NCBI RefSeq assembly: GCF_029223255.1
Contig: NZ_JARHUC010000002.1
Location: 744,001-808,000, forward strand
DNA: 64,000 nucleotides
From: Albimonas marina
Lineage (GTDB): Bacteria; Pseudomonadota; Alphaproteobacteria; Rhodobacterales; Rhodobacteraceae
Direction: 5' to 3'
Below, piece after piece: positions 54,046 to 61,531 of this stretch (its first letter is position 1; each line of letters opens with the position of its first letter). Made by a program: the position numbers and the translations under genes. The notes beneath the pieces are model-generated. The model saw nothing but the letters and a program-made list of their open reading frames with translations. It was not told where the DNA came from and ran no database searches.

Positions 54046-57000
54046 CGGCGGCCTCCTCCAGCGGGCGGTCGGGGGCGGGCGGACCCGCGCGGCGGGCGGC
54101 CCGGCGCTGCAGCAGGCGGGTCAGCGCGGCGGTCAGCGCCGAGGGGTCGATCGCCGACTTCAGGAAGGCCGCGTCCACCCGCGCGCGCAGGGCGGCGCGG
54201 GCCTCCTCGACGGAATAGACCAGCACCAGCGGCGCCTCGGGCCGGGCGCTGCGGATCGTGGCCACCAGGCTCTCCCCCCGGCCGTCGGGCATGCGCAGGT
54301 CGAGGATCACCGCGTCGTAGACCGAGCGCTCGAGCATCGCGCGCGCCGCGGTGCAGCTCGCCGCCCGCTCGGTCGCGGCCACGCCCTCCAGCGCGCGGGC
54401 GAGCAGGCGCGCCTGGTCGTCGTCGTCCTCGACCACCAGCACCCGCGCCCCCTCCCCCAGACGGTCGGCGATGGCGCGGCGCAGGCGCACGGGATCGACC
54501 CGGCCCGCGGGCCATTCCAGCACCTCCACCGGCCGGGGCAGCGCCGGGCCGCCGGCCTGCGGGTCGAGCGGGGCGGGCGCGAACAGGATCGCGGGGATCG
54601 CGGCGCCGGGGTCGAGCGCGCGCAGCGCCTCGACGATGCGCCGGCAGTCCTCCCCCGCCGCCGTCCCGTCGAGGACCACCGCGGCGGGATCGAGACGGGA
54701 GAGGCGCGCGATCGCCGCCTCCGCGTCGTCGGTCGGCTCGGGGCGCAGGCCCATCGCCTCGACCGCGGCGACCAGGGCCGCGCGGTGGTCGGGGTCGCGC
54801 GCGAAGATCATCGCCGGCTGCGGCGGCGCGGCGGGCGCGCCCTGCCCCTCCGCCTCGGCGTCGAGCGCCGGCAGGCGGAAGGCGAAGATCGAGCCGCCCC
54901 CGGGCGGGCACTCGAAGCCGATCTCGCCGCCATGCGCCTCGACGATGGCGCGCGCGATGCTGAGCCCGAGGCCCGTGCCCCCGCGCGCCCGGCTGTCGGA
55001 GCCGTCGGCCTGGGCGAAGCGGCTGAAGATGCGGTCGCGGAAATGGGGCGGCACGCCGGGCCCCTCGTCGGCCACCGCCACGCGCCAGGCGCCGTCCTCG
55101 CGCGCCACCGAGACGCGCACCGCGCCGCCGGCGTCGGAGTGCTTGATCGCGTTGGAGATCAGGTTGGCCAGCACCTGCGAGATGCGCCCCGGATCGGCCA
55201 GCGCCTCGGCCGGGCCGGGGGGCTCGGCGGGCTCGGCGACCAGGCGCACGCCCCGCTCGGCGGCCATCGAGGCGGTCTCGGCGACCGTCGCCTCGACCAG
55301 CGCGCGCAGGTCCAGGCGGCGACGGTCGTAGGGCATGCCGCCGGCGGCGATCTTCTCGATGTCGAGGATGTCGTTGATCAGGCGGATCAGCCGCTCCCCG
55401 TTGGCCTGGGCCATGTCGAGCATCTCGGTCGCGGCCTCGGGCAGCTCCCCCGCCACGCCGGCACGCAGCAGCGACAGCGAGCCCTTGATCGAGGCGAGCG
55501 GGGTGCGCAGCTCATGGCTGACGGTGGAGATGAACTCGGCCTTCATCCGCTCGGTCCGCCGCTCCTCGGAGAGGTCGGCGATCTGGCCGGTGAAGGTCGG
55601 CTCCCCGTCCACGCGATGGGCGGTGACGACCAGGCGCACGGGGAACCGCTCCCCGTCCGCGCGCACCGCCTCGCGCTCCTGCGAGCGGCCCAGGATCCGC
55701 CCCGCCCCGGTCAGGGCGTAGGCCCTGAGATAGGCGTCGTGGGCGGAGCGGTGCGGCTCGGGCGCGAGGATCGAGACGTTGCGGCCCAGGAGCTCCTCCC
55801 GCCGGTAGCGGAACATCTCCAGCAGGGCGCGGTTCGCGTAGCGGACCCGGCCGCGGGCGTCGATCGAGACGATGCCGTTCGCCGCCCCGTCCATCACCGC
55901 GGCGAGGCGCGCCTCGCGGGCGCGCAGCTCCTCCTGCCGGTCGCGGGCGCGGATCGCCATCTCGCGGAAGGCCGCGGCGGTGAGGCGCACCTCCTGCACG
56001 CCCTCGGCGGGCCAGTCCACGGCCTCGGGGTCGACGCCGGCCGTCATCGCCTCCCCCGCGGCGGCGAGCCGGCGCAGCGGCCGGGCGAGGCGCCGGCCCA
56101 GCGCCAGCGCCAGGGCCCCGGCCAGCGCGGTCGCGCCCAGGCCCGCCAGCAGCGCGTCGCGCCGCGCGGCGGCCATCAACGCCTCCACCGGCTCGGACGA
56201 CCGCTCCCACGCCAGCATGTAGTCGCGCGGGGGGGCCATGTCGGCGATGCGCAGGGGCGCGGCGACGACCAGCGTGCGGCGGCCGGCGGCTTCGAGGGCG
56301 TAGGTCGGCGGGAAGGCGGCGGCCTCGGCCAGGCTCTCGGCGATGCCGGGAAGATCCTTCCAGGCTGCGCCCGGCGTCTCGGCGGCCATCGCGTCCTCTC
56401 GGGCGGGATCGAGGGTCGCCGCGTAGCGGCCCTGGGCGTCCACGATCCGGGGGGCGGACGCCGGCGCCTCGGCCGCGCTGATCGCGAGCAGGGTTCGGCG
56501 CAGGTCGACGTTGAGCACGATCCAGCCCTGCACCCGCCCGTCGGGGTCCAGCGCCGGGGCGACGGCGCGCAGCGTGGGGATGCGGCGCGGGTCGATCGCC
56601 CCATGCTCCCGGTTCATCTCGATCGGCGTGGCGAAGGGAGGGGCCGCGCCGCGCGCGCCGGCGGTCAGCATGTAGCCCCGCGCGCTCTTGGCCTGCAGCT
56701 CTTCGGGCGGGGTGCGGCGCAGCTCCCCGTCGATGCGGTCGAGGCGCACGACCTCCCGCCGCTCGGGCCCGCCGTCGATGTAGCGGACCTGGAACACGTC
56801 CCGCTCCGCCCGCAGGGTCGATTCGAAGATCGTGGCCAGCCGGTCGATCCATTGCCGGCGGGTGGAGCCGTCCTGCAGGTCGACGCCCGTGGCGCCCGAC
56901 CGCTGCAGCCCCGCCAGCGGCGGCATCCGCGAGAGCGCGTCGGCCAGGCGCAGATAGGCCGCGACGCGCGACGACAGCAAGCGGGACTGCACCTCCAGCT

Positions 57001-57145
57001 CCGCCGCGCTGCGCTCCAGCGCCTGGTCGCGCAGGCGGGTCTGAAGACCCGCCGACAGCAGCACGGCGGCGAAGATCACCGACAGGCTGACCGCGGCCAT
57101 CACGATGACCGCGAGGCGAGGTTCGCTGCGCGAGGCGAGACGCAT
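54032..57145 (-). CDS. Hybrid sensor histidine kinase with two C-terminal receiver domains
   Basis: A 1037-residue membrane kinase. A first helix is at about 11-33, a periplasmic Cache-like sensor at 34-320, a second helix near 325-350, then HAMP, PAS (about 425-535) and HisKA with His544 in STVSHELRTPLASIKGS. The ATPase shows NLISNAIKHSD, ADEGPGVP and GGTGLGLSIARA. Two receiver-like domains follow: the first (Asp826 in VVLDGTAAG) lacks the conserved Lys and is probably degenerate; the second (Asp949 in ILDLRMPDG, Lys in FLKSAID) looks active. ATG at 57145 was chosen; the frame extends upstream as arginine-rich noise. Confidence 0.92.
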   Translation of the reverse strand: MRLASRSEPRLAVIVMAAVSLSVIFAAVLLSAGLQTRLRDQALERSAAELEVQSRLLSSRVAAYLRLADALSRMPPLAGLQRSGATGVDLQDGSTRRQWIDRLATIFESTLRAERDVFQVRYIDGGPERREVVRLDRIDGELRRTPPEELQAKSARGYMLTAGARGAAPPFATPIEMNREHGAIDPRRIPTLRAVAPALDPDGRVQGWIVLNVDLRRTLLAISAAEAPASAPRIVDAQGRYAATLDPAREDAMAAETPGAAWKDLPGIAESLAEAAAFPPTYALEAAGRRTLVVAAPLRIADMAPPRDYMLAWERSSEPVEALMAAARRDALLAGLGATALAGALALALGRRLARPLRRLAAAGEAMTAGVDPEAVDWPAEGVQEVRLTAAAFREMAIRARDRQEELRAREARLAAVMDGAANGIVSIDARGRVRYANRALLEMFRYRREELLGRNVSILAPEPHRSAHDAYLRAYALTGAGRILGRSQEREAVRADGERFPVRLVVTAHRVDGEPTFTGQIADLSEERRTERMKAEFISTVSHELRTPLASIKGSLSLLRAGVAGELPEAATEMLDMAQANGERLIRLINDILDIEKIAAGGMPYDRRRLDLRALVEATVAETASMAAERGVRLVAEPAEPPGPAEALADPGRISQVLANLISNAIKHSDAGGAVRVSVAREDGAWRVAVADEGPGVPPHFRDRIFSRFAQADGSDSRARGGTGLGLSIARAIVEAHGGEIGFECPPGGGSIFAFRLPALDAEAEGQGAPAAPPQPAMIFARDPDHRAALVAAVEAMGLRPEPTDDAEAAIARLSRLDPAAVVLDGTAAGEDCRRIVEALRALDPGAAIPAILFAPAPLDPQAGGPALPRPVEVLEWPAGRVDPVRLRRAIADRLGEGARVLVVEDDDDQARLLARALEGVAATERAASCTAARAMLERSVYDAVILDLRMPDGRGESLVATIRSARPEAPLVLVYSVEEARAALRARVDAAFLKSAIDPSALTAALTRLLQRRAARRAGPPAPDRPLEEAADDRP

Positions 57146-57350
57146 TCCGTTCTCCGTCCGGTCCCCGCGGCGCGGGCGCGTCCGGGGCGGCGGCGATCCT
57201 TTCCCAACAAGGCGAAGAGATCGTAAACGCGCGCCCCCCTCGCGCCGGAATTCCGCACGCCCCCGCGCCCGCCGCCGGCTTGCGGCCGGGGCCCGGCCCT
57301 GCGAGCGTGGCGCGACGCCGGCGCGCGGCGCGACGAAGGCGGAGGCCCCC

Positions 57351-59012
57351 ATGAAGATCCCCCTGCTCGGAGGCGTCGGCCTGTTCGTCCTGCCGCTGAT
57401 GCTGGGGCTGGCGTTCTTCGCCGCCTCGCTGACGCCCTCGCTGATACCGCGGGACTGGGCGTTCCAGGGGGCGCTGGGGGGGCTGCTGACCGGGGTGGGC
57501 TACCTGCTGGGACGCGCTCTGCAGCTGCTATGGCTGGGCCTGGGCCTGCCGCCGGCGCGCGGGCGCGCCGGGCGCGCGGGGGCCTGGGCGGCGACGCTCG
57601 TGACCCTCGGCGGCTGGCTCTTCGCGGTGGGGCGCAGCACGGCCTGGCAGAACTCGATCCGCGAGCGGCTGGCGATGGACCCCGTCGAGGCGACCCAGTG
57701 GGCGCCGATGCTGGCGCTGGCGGCGGGGGTCTTCGCGCTGTGCTTCGTGCTGGGGCTGGTCGCGCTGTGGCTGTTCACGCTGCTGCGCGCGCGGCTCGAC
57801 CGGGTGATGCCCCGGCGCACGGCCAACCTGCTGGGCGCGCTGGGGGCGGGCGGGCTGCTGTTCGTGCTGACCATCGACGGGCTGGTGCCCGAGGCGATCC
57901 GCACGCTCGACGACGCCTATGCCGACGCGCAGTTCCTGTTCGCCGACGCGCCCCCCGGCCCGCAGGATCCGAACAAGGCGGGGGGCTCCGGCTCGCTGGT
58001 CGACTGGCGGCTGATGGGCCAGCCCGGGCGCAACTTCGTGCTCGACGGGCCGGACGCCGCGGCGATCTCGGCGCTGACCGGGCGCCCCGCGCGCGAGCCG
58101 ATCCGCGTCTACGTCGGCCGCGCCCAGGACGACGACCCGGAGGCGCGCGCCCGCCTCGCGCTCGCCGAACTGGAGCGGCTGGGCGCCTTCGAGCGCGAGG
58201 TGCTGGTGGTGGCCTCCCCGACCGGCACCGGCTGGCTCGACCCCGCCTCCCACGACCCGATGGAGTATCTGCTGGACGGGGACGTGGCGACGGTGGCGGT
58301 GCAGTATTCCTACATGCAGTCCCCCATGGCCCTGATCTTCGAGACCGAGACCGGGCTCGACCAGGCCGACGCGACGGTGCGCACGATCTACCGCTACTGG
58401 CGCGAGCTGCCGAAGGAGACGCGCCCGCGCCTCTACATCCACGGGCTGAGCCTGGGGGCCTGGTCCTCGATGCACGCCGTCGACCTGTTCGAGATCTTCG
58501 GCGACCCGATCCAGGGCGCCTTCTGGGCCGGCCCGCCGTTCCTGTCGCGGATGTGGCGGCAGGTGGTGGCGCGGCGCGACCCGGCCTCGCCCTACGTCTC
58601 GCCGGTGGTGGCGGACGGGGCGCTGGTGAGGTTCTTCTCGCAATACGGCGGGCTCGAGCGGGCGAGCGCGCCGTGGTCGCCGATCCGCATCGTCTACCTC
58701 CAGCACGCCTCGGACGCGATCGTGTTCTACGAGCCCGCCTCGCTGTGGCGCCCGCCGCAGTGGATGCGCGAGCCGCCGGCGCCGGACGTCTCGCCCAAGA
58801 TGCGCTTCCTGCCCATCGTCACCCAGTTCCAGCTCGCGCTCGACATGATGCTGGCGCTGGGGACGCCCTCGGGCTTCGGGCACAACTACGCCGCGGCCGA
58901 ATACATCGACGGATGGCGCGCCCTGACCGCGCCCGAGGGCTGGAGCGAGGCGCAGGTCGAGGCGCTGAAGGCCCTGTGCCGGGGCGAGCCGGGCGAGGGC
59001 TGCGCGAACTGA
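57351..59012 (+). CDS. Membrane-anchored alpha/beta hydrolase (Abhydrolase_9 type)
   Basis: A 553-residue protein. The first 220 residues hold about five membrane helices (SLTPSLIPRDWAFQGALGG is characteristic of the N-terminal domain). The C-terminal half is an alpha/beta hydrolase with the nucleophile Ser in IHGLSLGAWSS. AVQYSYMQSPMALIFETETG and FGHNYAAAEYIDGWRALTAP are conserved in this family. I recall no established function for it. GGAGG precedes the ATG. It diverges from the phosphorelay operon over 205 bp. Confidence 0.85.
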   Translation: MKIPLLGGVGLFVLPLMLGLAFFAASLTPSLIPRDWAFQGALGGLLTGVGYLLGRALQLLWLGLGLPPARGRAGRAGAWAATLVTLGGWLFAVGRSTAWQNSIRERLAMDPVEATQWAPMLALAAGVFALCFVLGLVALWLFTLLRARLDRVMPRRTANLLGALGAGGLLFVLTIDGLVPEAIRTLDDAYADAQFLFADAPPGPQDPNKAGGSGSLVDWRLMGQPGRNFVLDGPDAAAISALTGRPAREPIRVYVGRAQDDDPEARARLALAELERLGAFEREVLVVASPTGTGWLDPASHDPMEYLLDGDVATVAVQYSYMQSPMALIFETETGLDQADATVRTIYRYWRELPKETRPRLYIHGLSLGAWSSMHAVDLFEIFGDPIQGAFWAGPPFLSRMWRQVVARRDPASPYVSPVVADGALVRFFSQYGGLERASAPWSPIRIVYLQHASDAIVFYEPASLWRPPQWMREPPAPDVSPKMRFLPIVTQFQLALDMMLALGTPSGFGHNYAAAEYIDGWRALTAPEGWSEAQVEALKALCRGEPGEGCAN

Positions 59013-59093
59013 GCGCCGGCGCGGCGCGCGGGCCATGGCGCCCCTCGCCCCCCGCCCCTATCCTCCCGCCAAAGACCATAAGGGAGGGAAAGC

Positions 59094-60200
59094 ATGTCCC
59101 ACGTGATCGTGGCGGGCGGAGCGGGCGTGGTGGGCGCCGCCGCCGTCGAGGCCTTCGCGCGCGCCGGCTGGCGGGTGACCGCGCTGTGCCGCCGACCGCC
59201 GCCGGCCCTGCCGGGGGTGGAGCACCTGGCCCTCGACCTGACCGACCGCGCGGCCTGCGAGGCGGCGCTCGCGCGCCTGGGCGACGTCACCCATGCCGTC
59301 TACGCCGCCCTGCACGAGCTGCCGGGACTGGTGGCGGGCTGGCTCGACCCCGGCCAGATCGAGACCAACCGGGCGATGTTCGCGAACTTCCTCGATCCGC
59401 TGACCGCCGCCGCGGGCGGGCTGCGCCACGTCTCGGTCCTGCAGGGGGCGAAGGCCTACGGCGGCCACGTCCACCCGCCCGTGCCGGTCCCCGCGAAGGA
59501 GCGCTGGCCCCGCGACGACCATCCCAACTTCTACTGGGAGCAGGAGGATCACCTGCGCGCCGCCGCCGCCCGGGCGCGCGCGAAGGGCGGCGGCGCGCCC
59601 TGGACCTTCACCATCCTGCGCCCGCAGGTGGTGTTCGGGGGCGCCGTGGGCTCGGCCATGAACATCGCCCCGGTGCTGGGCGCCTACGCCGCGATCTGCG
59701 CCGAGGAGGGGCGCCCCTTCGCCTATCCCGGCGGCCCCGCCTGGCTGTGGGAGGCCGCGGACGCCCGCCTCGTCGCCAAGGCGCTGCTCTGGGCGGCCGA
59801 GGCCCCCTCGGCCGCGGACGAGACCTTCAACGTCGCGAACGGGGACGTCGCGGACTGGACCGCGCTCTGGCCCTCGATCGCCCGCGCGCTGGGCCAGGCG
59901 CCGGCCGAGCCCGAGCCCCTGTCGCTGGCCGCGTGGCTGCCGACGAAGGCGGAGGTCTGGGACCGGATCCGCGCCCGCCACGACCTGCGCGCCCCCGCCC
60001 TGCCCGCGCTGCTGGGGGAGTCGCATCACTACGCCGACCGCATCCTGGCCCATGGCGCGGCCGCGCCCCGCGCCCCGAACCTCCTGAGCACCATCAAGAT
60101 CCGCCAGGCCGGCTTCGCCGAGTGCCAGGACACCGAGGACATGTTCGCCGACTGGTTCGAGCGGCTGCGCGCCGACCGCATCCTGCCGCCCCTGCCCTGA
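59094..60200 (+). CDS. PRISE-type (progesterone 5-beta-reductase/iridoid synthase-like) reductase
   Basis: A 368-residue atypical short-chain dehydrogenase that reduces C=C bonds of enones. The nucleotide fold is VIVAGGAGVVGAAAVEAF. SVLQGAKAYGGH supplies the Lys that replaces the usual Tyr/Lys arrangement, and PNFYWEQEDHL holds the active-site Tyr region. Bacterial members are common and usually lack a known substrate. GGGAGGG precedes the ATG. It converges with the L,D-transpeptidase gene across a 14-bp hairpin. Confidence 0.82.
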   Translation: MSHVIVAGGAGVVGAAAVEAFARAGWRVTALCRRPPPALPGVEHLALDLTDRAACEAALARLGDVTHAVYAALHELPGLVAGWLDPGQIETNRAMFANFLDPLTAAAGGLRHVSVLQGAKAYGGHVHPPVPVPAKERWPRDDHPNFYWEQEDHLRAAAARARAKGGGAPWTFTILRPQVVFGGAVGSAMNIAPVLGAYAAICAEEGRPFAYPGGPAWLWEAADARLVAKALLWAAEAPSAADETFNVANGDVADWTALWPSIARALGQAPAEPEPLSLAAWLPTKAEVWDRIRARHDLRAPALPALLGESHHYADRILAHGAAAPRAPNLLSTIKIRQAGFAECQDTEDMFADWFERLRADRILPPLP

Positions 60201-60229
60201 GCGGCGCCCGGAACGAGACCCGGAACGAA

Positions 60230-60261
60230 ACCGGCCCCGCGGCGCGCGCCGCGGGGCCGGT
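60230..60261. terminator. 14-bp perfect bidirectional hairpin
   Basis: ACCGGCCCCGCGGC (60230-60243) and GCCGCGGGGCCGGT (60248-60261) pair around GCGC, between two convergent genes. Confidence 0.7.
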
Positions 60262-60307
60262 GATCGGTCGAAGAGGCGTCGGAGGCGCAGGGCCCCGCCC
60301 GGCCCCC

Positions 60308-61237
60308 TCACTCGGCGGCGGCGAGCTCCATGGCCATGCCGTAGCTCGAGCCGCCCTGGTGGTAGACGTCGGGATGGGTCTGCAGCTCGCCGTCCTCGTC
60401 CGGGAAGCGGGTGAAGTAGCGCATCATCACCGGGACTCCCCAAGCGTCCATGTCGAAGGTGCGCGAGCCGTTGGCGTGTTCGTGCACCTCGGTCACGTCG
60501 ACGCCCAGCACCCAGGCCGCGACCTCGTCCCAGCGCTCGACCCGCACGCAGCCGCTGCTCAGCGCGCGCATCTCGCGCTCGAACAGCTTGGGCTGGTTGG
60601 TGCCGTGGAGGTAGATGATCATCCCCGGCTCCAGCCGGATCGCCAGCAGGCCCAGCGGGTTGTTGCGCCCCGGCGGCCAGGTGCGGTCCTCGTACTTGCC
60701 GGTGGCGATCATCGAGGGGGTCGGCCGCCAGGTAGGCCGGAAGCGGACCACCGAGGTCTCGGTCGTCATCTCCGGCGTGCGGTCGCCGGCGTGGTCGCGG
60801 CCCACGATCACGCGGCTGCGCATCACCGGCTCGCCGTCCTCGAAGGCGATCAGCTCGAACGAGGGGATGTTGACCAGGATCGCCTTGCCCTGCGCGGGCA
60901 CCTGCAGGGGGATGCCGTGGCGGTCCATCAGCTGCTGGTAGGTCTCGGGCGCCTGCTTGGCGGCGACCTCGGAGACGGTCTCCTCGGGCTGGACCACCGC
61001 GTCCTGCGCGGGAACGGGCGCGTCCTGCGCGGGAACGGACGCGGCGGAGGCGATCGGCGCGGGGCCGTTCGCCGAGGCGGTGGCGCCGGGCTGCGGTCCG
61101 GCGCAGCCGGCGAGCGCGCCGACGACGACAAGCAGGCCGAGCGCGCGGGCCGCGGCGCGGCTCCACGTCCCAGCGGCGCGCGGCGCGCCGCCGCGCGGGG
61201 CGCGGGGCCGGTTCAGGCTCGTGCGGGCGAAGACCAT
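60308..61237 (-). CDS. L,D-transpeptidase lipoprotein (YkuD domain)
   Basis: A 309-residue envelope enzyme that crosslinks peptidoglycan stem peptides through meso-diaminopimelate or attaches proteins to it. The lipobox ALAGC ends at Cys45 after a long basic N-region. A linker with the repeat VPAQDA lies at about 68-80. The YkuD core (about 118-290) has His211 in IYLHGTNQP and catalytic Cys230 in SSGCVRVER, the YcbB-like layout. ATG 61237 has GAGGA upstream; more distal starts add an unlikely 35 residues. The 294 bases beyond its start hold no recognised gene. Confidence 0.9.
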   Translation of the reverse strand: MVFARTSLNRPRAPRGGAPRAAGTWSRAAARALGLLVVVGALAGCAGPQPGATASANGPAPIASAASVPAQDAPVPAQDAVVQPEETVSEVAAKQAPETYQQLMDRHGIPLQVPAQGKAILVNIPSFELIAFEDGEPVMRSRVIVGRDHAGDRTPEMTTETSVVRFRPTWRPTPSMIATGKYEDRTWPPGRNNPLGLLAIRLEPGMIIYLHGTNQPKLFEREMRALSSGCVRVERWDEVAAWVLGVDVTEVHEHANGSRTFDMDAWGVPVMMRYFTRFPDEDGELQTHPDVYHQGGSSYGMAMELAAAE

Positions 61238-61531
61238 TCGGGAAATCCTCGTCTTGATCCAGAAGTCAGGGCGGAGTTTTCCCTCCGGCATCTTGCTGCT
61301 GTGCAACAATGATAGCTCGCGCCCCGGCGTTCGGCCCGTCATTCTTCCACGTCCCGGAAGGACTTCCGCAAGCCGGAAGCCGACGCCGATCCGCTCCGCC
61401 CCGATCAGCTCTGCGTGAACCCGTCGCGAGCGGCCGCATGGATCGACCGAAGCGCGTCCATCATAGCGCGCCCGGCGTTAGTTTTCGAGGCGGCGATCCG
61501 GAAAAGGCCGCGCACCGGACGCGGCCCCCGC

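Noticed and set aside
53492-57226. 1244-residue + strand open frame opposite the phosphorelay operon
   Set aside because: Composition is shadow-like (Arg, Gly, His, Val), and the opposite strand encodes kinase, receiver and Hpt motifs.
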